From contig JAUXBJ010000198.1 of NCBI GenBank assembly GCA_030619425.1, forward strand, positions 1-5,062: a stretch of DNA of 5,062 bases, given 5' to 3'. Source of the stretch: a bacterium. GTDB taxonomy: Bacteria; Zixibacteria; MSB-5A5; GN15; FEB-12. Below the pieces are notes generated by a model. The model did no database searches and was not told the origin of the DNA. It worked only from the letters and a program-made list of their open reading frames with translations. Position numbers and translations under genes: made by a program. This document shows positions 1-5,062 of this stretch, in pieces (within the stretch, counting starts at the first letter, position 1; every line of letters starts with the position of its first letter).

Positions 1-1102
1 CCAGGGCGATCTTCACGGCAGCCTCCAGAGCCTTCTGTTCAAAGCGAAGCTTGACTCCCTCCATTTCGAACAAGCGCATGAACTGCTTGGTCAGCGCGTT
101 TTTCGGTTCTGTCAGGATACTCATGAGGGCGGCTTCATCCAGGTCCTTCAAAGGCGCCGTGGCCGGCAACCGCCCGACCAACTCCGGAATCAGACCATAG
201 GCGATCAGATCGACCGGCAGTACGTGATCAAGGATTTCAGCCGAGTCCTTGTTGATGTAGCGCTGTTCGGACTCGAAGCCCATCGTTTTCTTGCCGACCC
301 GACGCGCCACTATCTGCTCCAGGCCGTCGAAGGCGCCACCGCAGATGAAAAGAATGTTCGATGTGTTGATCTGTACAAACGCCTGCTCAGGATGTTTGCG
401 GCCGCCCTTCGGTGGGATATTGGCCACTGTTCCTTCGAGGATTTTCAACAGTCCCTGCTGCACCCCTTCGCCGGAGACATCACGCGTAATCGACGGGTTG
501 CCCTCTTTGCGGGAAATCTTATCCAACTCGTCGATATAGATGATACCACGTTCAGTTTGCAACTGGTTGAAATTGGCCGCTTGAAAAAGCCGGACCAGGA
601 TGTTCTCAACATCCTCGCCCACATACCCGGCCTCGGTGAGAACGGTGGCGTCGGCGATCGTGAACGGTACTTTGAGAAACTTGGCCAGCGTGCGGGCGAT
701 GAGCGTCTTGCCGGTACCGGTAGGACCAAGCAGCAGGATGTTGGACTTCTCCAACTCGACATCGCCGGACTTCGACTCTTTGTCGCTCAGTTGTACCTTA
801 GCTTGAGCGTTGATCCGTTTGTAATGATTGTAGACCGCTACCGCGACAGTCTTCTTGGCCTGTTCCTGCCCGATTACGTATTGGTCGAGGAAGTTCTTGA
901 TCTCCGCCGGCACCGGAATACCGACGATCTCCTCCTGGACACCCGCCTCCGGCGCACTCTGCAACAAGTCGTTACAGAGTTCAACACACTCATCGCAAAT
1001 GAATGACTCATAGCCGGAAAAGAGGCGGCGAACCTGTCCCGCCGGCTTCCCGCAGAATGAACAACGGCGTGGAACTCTGGTCTGGTCGTTTTTCTTCGGC
1101 AT
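1..1102 (-). CDS. clpX: ATP-dependent Clp protease ATP-binding subunit ClpX (3' end cut by window edge)
   Basis: ClpX is the cytoplasmic AAA+ hexamer that recognises, unfolds and threads substrates into the ClpP chamber. The 367 visible codons show the N-terminal zinc-binding domain (Cys14, Cys17, Cys36, Cys39), Walker A GPTGTGKT at 126-133, the pore-1 loop GYVG with Tyr160, Walker B with Asp191-Glu192, the [15 protein letters not shown] segment, the RKH pore loop at 235-237, the ClpP-docking tripeptide MGF at 274-276 (usually I/L-G-F), and the GRLP arginine finger Arg311. The sensor II region (GARGLR in E. coli) and C-terminus lie outside; E. coli ClpX has 424 residues, so about 50 are missing. 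ATG 1102 is the only sensible start: an in-frame TAG lies three codons upstream. AGGAAG (1105-1110) is the ribosome site, but is unusually close to the ATG. The gene follows clpP by 69 bp with no visible terminator. Identity is secure. Confidence 0.98.
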   Translation of the reverse strand, partial: MPKKNDQTRVPRRCSFCGKPAGQVRRLFSGYESFICDECVELCNDLLQSAPEAGVQEEIVGIPVPAEIKNFLDQYVIGQEQAKKTVAVAVYNHYKRINAQAKVQLSDKESKSGDVELEKSNILLLGPTGTGKTLIARTLAKFLKVPFTIADATVLTEAGYVGEDVENILVRLFQAANFNQLQTERGIIYIDELDKISRKEGNPSITRDVSGEGVQQGLLKILEGTVANIPPKGGRKHPEQAFVQINTSNILFICGGAFDGLEQIVARRVGKKTMGFESEQRYINKDSAEILDHVLPVDLIAYGLIPELVGRLPATAPLKDLDEAALMSILTEPKNALTKQFMRLFEMEGVKLRFEQKALEAAVKIAL

Positions 1103-1171
1103 GGCTTCCTATGACAAACCTTTTAGTCCAACATATGCGAAGCGATCAACGACAACAGCGTCGATGAGCCT

Positions 1172-1786
1172 CTATTTCTTTTCGCGGTCGAAGTCGTAGA
1201 CTTTGTCAATCAAACCGTACTCTTTGGCTTCCTCTGGAGCCATGAAGAAGTTACGGTCGGTGTCCTTCTCCACCACCTCAAGCGGCTGACCGGTATGTTT
1301 CACAAACAACTCATTTAGACGTTTTTTGGTCTTGGCGAACTCTTCAGACATGATAACGATATCGGATACCTGTCCTTGTGTGCCGGCCATCGGCTGGTGA
1401 ATCATCACACGGCTGTTGGGCAGGGCGGCCCGCTTCCCTTTGGTCCCGGCCGCCAGCAGAAAAGCTCCCATTGATGCCGCGATCCCCATACAAGTCGTGG
1501 CGACATCCGGTTTGATAAACTGCATGGTGTCATAAATGGCCATCCCGGCCGTGACCGAACCGCCCGGTGAGTTGATATAAACGAAAATGTCCTTGTCCGG
1601 ATCCTCGGCCTCCAGGAACAGCATCTGGGCAATGACCAGACTGGCCATCTGATCTTCGATCGGTGTGCCGATAAAGATGATTCTGTCCTTCAGGAGTCGG
1701 GAGAAAATGTCATAGGCGCGTTCGCCGCGTCCCGTTTGCTCCACTACCATTGGTACCAGGTGATTTGAACTAATATTGTCGCCCAT
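1172..1786 (-). CDS. clpP: ATP-dependent Clp protease proteolytic subunit ClpP, with Asn at the catalytic Asp position
   Basis: ClpP is the serine-peptidase subunit (family S14) that forms a tetradecameric chamber and degrades polypeptides delivered by ClpX or other Clp ATPases. The 204-residue product matches the usual length of about 195-207. It has [18 protein letters not shown] at 10-27, [11 protein letters not shown] (oxyanion region) at 71-81, nucleophile Ser105 in [14 protein letters not shown], and His130 in VMIHQP. The third triad residue, Asp in E. coli TERDRF, aligns with Asn179 in TDRNFF (codon AAC at 1250-1252). The residues before Leu10 would be a short propeptide. I chose ATG 1786 because AGGGAAG (1792-1798) sits just upstream and the protein then begins like the family; a longer in-frame ATG at 1873 would run into tig. 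The gene lies 25 bp after tig and 69 bp before clpX. Family identity is certain; full activity of a homo-oligomer is not. Confidence 0.97.
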   Translation of the reverse strand: MGDNISSNHLVPMVVEQTGRGERAYDIFSRLLKDRIIFIGTPIEDQMASLVIAQMLFLEAEDPDKDIFVYINSPGGSVTAGMAIYDTMQFIKPDVATTCMGIAASMGAFLLAAGTKGKRAALPNSRVMIHQPMAGTQGQVSDIVIMSEEFAKTKKRLNELFVKHTGQPLEVVEKDTDRNFFMAPEEAKEYGLIDKVYDFDREKK

Positions 1787-1791
1787 CAGGT

Positions 1792-1798
1792 CTTCCCT
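1792..1798 (-). promoter_or_regulatory. Ribosome binding site of clpP
   Basis: The minus strand reads AGGGAAG, then five bases, then ATG 1786. This settles the clpP start against the in-frame ATG at 1873, which would add 29 basic, non-homologous residues encoded inside the 3' end of tig. Confidence 0.8.
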
Positions 1799-1811
1799 AA
1801 ATCTAACGGTG

Positions 1812-3089
1812 CTATGCCTTCGTTGTTTGCTTCTCTTGCGTGGTAACCTTGGCTTTGTCAACCAGGAAATCAAGCACTTTCTCTTCTAAGATCGAGTCCC
1901 GAATATCCGCAATCGATCCGGACTTATTGAGTGCTTCCTTGGCTTGCTCCATAGTCATCTTATAGTTATCGGCAAACTTCTTGATTCGTTCTTCGATATC
2001 TGACGGCAGGACTTCGATATTTTCCTGAACGGCGAGGTGGTTAAACAGAATGTTCCAGCGGATAGTCCCGATGCCGACATCATGATAGGAACGACGAACT
2101 TCCTCTTCGTCGGTATCCTCATAGCGCTTCTTGAAATCCTCGACTATGTTATTGAGGTACTCGCTAACCAGACCTTCAGGGATGGGAATCTCGTTCTTGC
2201 TGCCGATTTGCCCTATGATCTGGCTCTTTTTTGAGCGGCTCTGGTCCTGAACCAACCGAGCTTTGAGCTCATCACGAATCTGCATGCGCAGTTCCAGGGC
2301 GGTCTCCGCCTGTCCGGTCTGCTTGGCAAAAGCGTCATTGAACTCCGGCAGGATGCGTTCTTTGACCTGTTTGACCTGGCAGTGGTACTTCACCGTAGCG
2401 CCGGCAAAGGTGGCGTCGGGATAGTCCTTGGGATAGTTGACTTCGATTTCGGTTTCATCACCGGACTTGGCGCCGGTCAACTGCTCCCTGAACTCCCGCA
2501 CTGTCACCGGATTGCCCAGGTCGATCTCCTGACCGGCGAACTGGCCACCGGTCAGAACCAGTGACGGAGCGTGGAGCTTTATGAGATCAGCCACCACCAC
2601 ATCGGTCGCCTGGGCCTCACGTTCGACCGGGCTAAGATCGGAGAACCGTTTGAGCAGCCCTTCGACGAACTCATCAACATCAGAGTCTTTGACCTCGATC
2701 TCTTCGACAGTGACCTTCAGATCGTCATAGACCACGTTATCAACCTGTGGATATACTTCCACATTGGCCGTATAGCTGAAGCCGCCGCCATCATCGTTGT
2801 AGCCGGCCTTGACGATAGAGGGATACGAAGCCACCCGCAGCGTCTCCTGCTTCACTGCTTCCGGATAGGTAGTGCGAATCAGATCCTCGCTGACATCTGC
2901 GCGAACAGCGTCGCCAAACATCGAATGGATACGATCCATCGGCACTTTGCCTTTTCGATAACCGTCGATCTGGGTATCCTTGCGAACCTCATCGAACTTG
3001 TTTTTCAACGCGCTTTCCACCGTCTCGGCCGGAAGATTTACCGTGACCTCGCGCATCAGTCCTTCGAGTTCTTTAACCTCAACCTTCAC
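1812..3089 (-). CDS. tig: Trigger factor, ribosome-associated chaperone
   Basis: Trigger factor binds near the ribosomal exit tunnel and shields nascent chains; it also carries an FKBP-type prolyl isomerase domain. The 425-residue product is the normal length (E. coli 432). The ribosome-binding domain (about 1-115) carries the signature GYRKGKVP at 43-50, at the same residue numbers as E. coli GFRKGKVP. A linker and FKBP-like domain follow (about 160-245, with Phe200 aligning to the E. coli active-site Phe198), then the helical substrate-binding C-domain (about 250-415, ending near [11 protein letters not shown]). Several FKBP positions are diverged: MIPGFED in E. coli aligns with VTVREFRE. 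Isomerase activity may therefore be weak, which is an inference. The start is GTG at 3087-3089, supported by GGAG nine bases upstream and by N-terminal homology. It is the first protein gene after tRNA-Leu and precedes clpP by 25 bp. Confidence 0.97.
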   Translation of the reverse strand: MKVEVKELEGLMREVTVNLPAETVESALKNKFDEVRKDTQIDGYRKGKVPMDRIHSMFGDAVRADVSEDLIRTTYPEAVKQETLRVASYPSIVKAGYNDDGGGFSYTANVEVYPQVDNVVYDDLKVTVEEIEVKDSDVDEFVEGLLKRFSDLSPVEREAQATDVVVADLIKLHAPSLVLTGGQFAGQEIDLGNPVTVREFREQLTGAKSGDETEIEVNYPKDYPDATFAGATVKYHCQVKQVKERILPEFNDAFAKQTGQAETALELRMQIRDELKARLVQDQSRSKKSQIIGQIGSKNEIPIPEGLVSEYLNNIVEDFKKRYEDTDEEEVRRSYHDVGIGTIRWNILFNHLAVQENIEVLPSDIEERIKKFADNYKMTMEQAKEALNKSGSIADIRDSILEEKVLDFLVDKAKVTTQEKQTTKA

Positions 3090-3098
3090 TCGGTTTCA

Positions 3099-3102
3099 CT
3101 CC
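3099..3102 (-). promoter_or_regulatory. Ribosome binding site of tig, supporting a GTG start
   Basis: GGAG on the minus strand lies nine bases before the GTG at 3087-3089. The only other GTG close by, overlapping this site, is out of frame, so the GTG start of tig is well supported. Confidence 0.7.
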
Positions 3103-3161
3103 AATCTTGACGCCGCAGCCATGACGATGAACCGCGAGCATTAGCATTCTGCATTTCTTAG

Positions 3162-3243
3162 TGCGAAAGGGGGGATTCGAACCCCCATTCCTCGCGGAAC
3201 TGGATCCTAAATCCAGCGTGTCTACCAATTCCACCACTTTCGC
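3162..3243 (-). tRNA. tRNA-Leu (anticodon UAG, reads CUN codons)
   Basis: The 82-nt gene folds as a class II tRNA. The acceptor stem GCGAAAG pairs with CTTTCGC, followed by discriminator A at 3162. The D arm has GTG/CAC and the invariant GG. The anticodon stem is CTGGA/TCCAG around loop TTTAGGA, giving anticodon UAG at 3207-3209. A long variable arm (TTCC-GCGA-GGAA) precedes the T arm (five G-C pairs around TTCGAAT). The long variable arm, A73 and UAG anticodon identify leucine. The 3' CCA is not encoded (the next bases are CTA), so it must be added enzymatically. The gene lies 72 bp upstream of tig on the same strand, with a strong promoter just before it and no terminator between. Confidence 0.97.
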
Positions 3244-3256
3244 AATCAGCGCAGGG

Positions 3257-3284
3257 AATATACGGGTTTTGGAAACCATGTCAA
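3257..3284 (-). promoter_or_regulatory. Sigma70-type promoter for tRNA-Leu and probably tig-clpP-clpX
   Basis: The minus strand has a perfect -35 TTGACA (3279-3284), a 16-bp spacer and -10 TATATT (3257-3262, one mismatch to consensus). The tRNA begins 13 bases after the -10 box, so the precursor would have only a short 5' leader. No equally good promoter was seen in the 72 bp between the tRNA and tig, so this one probably also drives the protease operon by read-through; that part is inference. Confidence 0.8.
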
Positions 3285-3344
3285 TCAAAAGGGAACGGCT
3301 GCGGATCGCTATCCCCACCAAGAGCAATGCGCCAGTTGGGTCCT

Positions 3345-3376
3345 GTGGGCGGCAGATGTCCACATCTGCCAGCCAC
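3345..3376. repeat. Interrupted palindrome in the intergenic region
   Basis: Two perfect 9-bp arms, GGCAGATGT (3351-3359) and ACATCTGCC (3362-3370), flank a central CC. After a two-base mismatch on each side the symmetry resumes with GTGG (3345-3348) and CCAC (3373-3376). The dyad spans 32 bp. The near-absence of a loop suits a protein-bound operator or a dispersed palindromic repeat better than an RNA hairpin. It lies 61 bp upstream of the minus-strand -35 box and 56 bp upstream of the plus-strand candidate -35 box, so it could serve either promoter. There is no T-tract, so it is not a classical terminator. Confidence 0.6.
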
Positions 3377-3431
3377 GTCATGTAACGAAAAACATGCGGC
3401 TTGGTAAGCGGTCTTGTGGGGAGCAAAAGCC

Positions 3432-3460
3432 TTGCAAAAAGGGCCAACATGTTCTATATT
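3432..3460 (+). promoter_or_regulatory. Candidate promoter of the repeat-protein gene
   Basis: TTGCAA (3432-3437), a 17-bp spacer and TATATT (3455-3460) form a plausible sigma70-type promoter, with four of six and five of six consensus matches. Transcription would start near 3467, giving a leader of about 175 nt before ATG 3642. The AT-rich stretch continues to about 3478 (TATATAG), so an alternative -10 box is possible. Confidence 0.45.
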
Positions 3461-3510
3461 GTACCGATTGTATATAGTCACCTTGTGCTCGCACATCTGA
3501 TGCAACTGTA

Positions 3511-3550
3511 GAGCGTTCCTGCGCGCTGAACTTAGCAGCAGGATACGCTC
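3511..3550 (+). other. Long hairpin in the 5' leader of the repeat-protein transcript
   Basis: GAGCGT-TCCTGC (3511-3522) pairs with GCAGGA (3538-3543) and ACGCTC (3545-3550). This gives a 12-bp stem with one bulged T at 3544. Inside the 15-nt loop, GCT (3525-3527) can pair with AGC (3534-3536) to extend the structure. There is no T-run on either strand, so an intrinsic terminator is unlikely. It lies about 90 nt before the start codon and does not cover the ribosome site. Its role is unknown; mRNA stability or a protein-binding site are possible. Confidence 0.5.
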
Positions 3551-3641
3551 TCTTCAAATACGTGCCGCGAACCTTTCCCTGACGGAGGAACGTCTTAGTA
3601 AGACAGGTAATCTCACGAAGATACAAACAGAGAAAGAAATC

Positions 3642-5062
3642 ATGAACTACAGATCAATTCTGATTGCAATCTGCCTAATCTGTCTGGCGACTATGGGCAT
3701 TGCCGAAACATCGGCCGAGACAAACAAGGCATCGGTCTCCGATTTTCTGACACCGGACGGGCGTTTTGACATCGAAGCTGCCAGGCAAGCCGGTTTTGAG
3801 GGTTCGCTTGACCTGGAGGGGTTTGATGTCCGCCTCGATCCTGAAACGGGTGAGCCTCTGCTTTCTCCAGCCGGGATGAACAGCGTCGAATCCGTCCCTG
3901 ACGACGAGTACTGGCACGTCATGAACGGGCCGGACGTCGGGATGAACGCCAGTGTCTACGCCCTGACAATCTACAACGGTGATCTAATCGCGGCGGGAAA
4001 TTTTACGACTGCTAGCGGGACTGCTGCTAATTTTGTTGCTCGCTGGGATGGTTTGGCATGGCAGCCGCTCGGCTCGGGGATGGATTACTATGTCACCTCT
4101 CTGACGGTCTACAACGGTGAGCTGATCGCCGGGGGAGGTGGGCTTGCCAATTATATTGCCCGCTGGGATGGTTCAACGTGGCAACCGCTTGGTTCGGGGA
4201 TGAATAATGTCGTCCGGTCCCTGACGGTCTACAACGGTGAGCTGATCGCCGGGGGAGAGTTCACGACAGCCGGTGGGGTTGCTGCCAACAAAATTGCCCG
4301 CTGGAATGGTTCGACATGGCAACCACTCGGCTCGGGGATGAATGGCTCTGTCACCTCCTTTACGGTCTACAACGGTGAACTGATCGCCGGGGGACCATTC
4401 ACGACTGCCGGTGGGGTTGCTGCCAATCGTGTTGCCCTCTGGGACGGTTCGGCCTGGGATTCGCTCGGCTCGGGGATGAATAACAGGGTCACCTCCCTGA
4501 CCGTCTACAACGGTGAGCTGATCGCCGGGGGAGATTTTACTACTGCCGGTGGGGTTGCTGCCAGGCGTGTTGCCTGCTGGGACGGTTCTGCCTGGGATTC
4601 GCTCGGCTCGGGGATGAATTACCAAGTCCGCTCCCTGACGGTCTACAACGATGAGTTGATCGCCGGGGGAGATTTCAGGAGTGCCGGCGGGGTTGGTGCC
4701 TATTATATTGCCCGCTGGGATGGTTCCACATGGCAACCGCTCGGCTCGGGGATGGGTATTTACAGCACCTACACCACGGTCCGCTCCCTGACGGTCTACA
4801 ACGATGAGCTGATCGCCGGGGGAAATTTCACGATTGCCGGCGGGGTTGCTGCCAATTATGTTGCCCGCTGGGATGGTTTGGTATGGCAACCGTTCGGCTC
4901 GGCGATGAATGGCTATGTCCCTAGTCTGACGGTCTACAACGGTGATCTGATCGCCGGGGGAGGTTTCACGACTGCCGGTGGGGTTGCTGCCAATTACATT
5001 GCCCGCTGGGATGGTTCTGCCTGGGATTCGCTCGGCTCGGGGATGAGTAGCTATGTCCTCTC
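3642..5062 (+). CDS. Exported tandem-repeat protein, probable kelch-like beta-propeller (3' end cut by window edge)
   Basis: I do not recognise a named gene. The frame from ATG 3642 stays open for 473 codons to the window edge. Residues 1-25 look like a Sec signal peptide: MNYRS, a hydrophobic core at 6-21, and possible cleavage after Ala21 or Ala25. There is no lipobox. Residues 26-104 form an acidic segment with TPDGRFDIEAARQAGFEG (37-54) and a DLEGFDVRLDPETGEP stretch (57-72). From Val105 come eight full copies and the start of a ninth of a 46-residue unit with SLTVYNGELIAGG, FTTAGGVAAN, ARWDG, W and LGSGM. Unit length, the GG pair and the conserved Trp suit one kelch-type propeller blade; the pattern also recalls fungal Rax2-type repeats. 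GAGAAAG (3630-3636) is a weak ribosome site. The gene is divergent from the tRNA-tig unit. An extracytoplasmic binding role is inference only. Confidence 0.85.
   Translation, partial: MNYRSILIAICLICLATMGIAETSAETNKASVSDFLTPDGRFDIEAARQAGFEGSLDLEGFDVRLDPETGEPLLSPAGMNSVESVPDDEYWHVMNGPDVGMNASVYALTIYNGDLIAAGNFTTASGTAANFVARWDGLAWQPLGSGMDYYVTSLTVYNGELIAGGGGLANYIARWDGSTWQPLGSGMNNVVRSLTVYNGELIAGGEFTTAGGVAANKIARWNGSTWQPLGSGMNGSVTSFTVYNGELIAGGPFTTAGGVAANRVALWDGSAWDSLGSGMNNRVTSLTVYNGELIAGGDFTTAGGVAARRVACWDGSAWDSLGSGMNYQVRSLTVYNDELIAGGDFRSAGGVGAYYIARWDGSTWQPLGSGMGIYSTYTTVRSLTVYNDELIAGGNFTIAGGVAANYVARWDGLVWQPFGSAMNGYVPSLTVYNGDLIAGGGFTTAGGVAANYIARWDGSAWDSLGSGMSSYVL
3954..5062 (+). repeat. Tandem array of a 138-bp coding repeat, eight full units plus a partial ninth
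   Basis: Counting from the GTC codon before the SLTVYN motif, units lie at 3954-4091, 4092-4211, 4212-4349, 4350-4487, 4488-4625, 4626-4778, 4779-4916 and 4917-5054, with a ninth starting at 5055. Six are exactly 138 bp. Unit 2 is 18 bp shorter (it lacks most of the FTTAGG stretch) and unit 6 is 15 bp longer (extra residues after LGSGM). All length changes keep the frame. Stretches such as CTGACGGTCTACAAC and GGCTCGGGGATG recur almost unchanged, so the array is conserved in DNA as well as in protein. The array continues beyond the window. Confidence 0.95.

Larger units (their letters stand above)
3285..3641. other. Divergent intergenic region without a gene
   Basis: These 357 bases separate the minus-strand tRNA-tig-clpP-clpX unit from the plus-strand repeat-protein gene. 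Short open frames exist on both strands, but none has a family resemblance or a credible start. The region contains a palindromic element (3345-3376), a candidate plus-strand promoter (3432-3460) and a leader hairpin (3511-3550), each listed separately. No CRISPR or transposase sequence is visible. Confidence 0.75.

Noticed and set aside
224..1006. A 260-codon open frame on the plus strand
   Set aside because: It lies wholly antisense to clpX, whose zinc, Walker A, Walker B and pore-loop motifs are unambiguous.
1103..1171. Internal promoter for clpX between clpP and clpX
   Set aside because: Only weak partial matches (for example TTGATC followed by CTAAAA) are present; too poor to annotate.
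1787..1873. Longer clpP starting at ATG 1873
   Set aside because: The extra 29 residues are basic, unlike any ClpP N-terminus, and overlap the end of tig. The ATG at 1786 has a good ribosome site and family-like N-terminus.
3133..3151. Short direct repeat AATGCT-AATGCT between tRNA-Leu and tig
   Set aside because: It is only two 6-base copies and has no stem or T-run, so it supports neither a terminator nor a regulatory site.
3079..3450. A 123-codon minus-strand open frame covering the tRNA region
   Set aside because: It runs through the tRNA-Leu gene and its promoter, resembles no protein family, and overlaps the tig start.
3511..3550. Rho-independent terminator
   Set aside because: The stem is strong, but no T-run follows it on either strand, and no gene ends nearby.
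3642..3716. Lipoprotein signal peptide
   Set aside because: Cys11 and Cys14 are each preceded by Ile inside the hydrophobic core, so neither fits a lipobox; a normal signal peptidase I site after Ala21 or Ala25 fits better.
4173..4889. A 238-codon open frame on the minus strand across the repeat array, with its own periodic protein pattern
   Set aside because: It is the antisense of a periodic coding repeat: one unit without a stop in that frame makes the whole array stop-free. The plus-strand frame has a signal peptide, sensible blade motifs and an intact frame through every length change.
3954..5062. CRISPR array or non-coding tandem repeat
   Set aside because: The period is 138 bp with no unique spacers; the units are contiguous, in frame and translate to a coherent protein motif.

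Overview
The window looks like a bacterial chromosome of moderate GC (estimated by eye at just over 50%). It holds a protein quality-control operon on the minus strand and, divergent from it on the plus strand, the start of a long secreted repeat protein. The lineage cannot be fixed from the sequence. The order tRNA-Leu, tig, clpP, clpX is widespread in bacteria. The repeat protein resembles secreted propeller-type proteins that I associate from memory with FCB-group and candidate phyla such as Zixibacteria; treat that as a low-confidence guess.

Minus strand, in order of transcription: a strong sigma70-like promoter (3257-3284); a class II tRNA-Leu with anticodon UAG (3162-3243); tig, encoding trigger factor (1812-3089, GTG start); clpP, the ClpP peptidase subunit (1172-1786); and clpX, the AAA+ unfoldase (1-1102), cut by the window edge about 50 codons before its expected end. 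The tig-clpP gap is 25 bp and the clpP-clpX gap is 69 bp. No terminator is visible between them, so they probably form one transcription unit. Trigger factor meets nascent chains at the ribosome. ClpX unfolds tagged or misfolded proteins and feeds them into the ClpP chamber. The one clear anomaly is that ClpP has Asn179 where the catalytic Asp of the Ser-His-Asp triad is expected.

The divergent intergenic region (3285-3641) has no convincing gene. It holds a palindromic element (3345-3376), a plausible plus-strand promoter (3432-3460) and a 40-nt hairpin (3511-3550) that would lie in the leader of the plus-strand transcript.

Plus strand: an open frame from ATG 3642 runs off the right edge without a stop. 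It encodes a signal peptide, a short acidic N-terminal segment, and at least eight full tandem copies plus the start of a ninth of a roughly 46-residue (138-bp) motif. The motif looks like one kelch-type beta-propeller blade. The copies are very similar at the DNA level, show mosaic variation, and differ in length only by multiples of three bases. Function is unknown. An exported binding or surface protein is the most reasonable inference.
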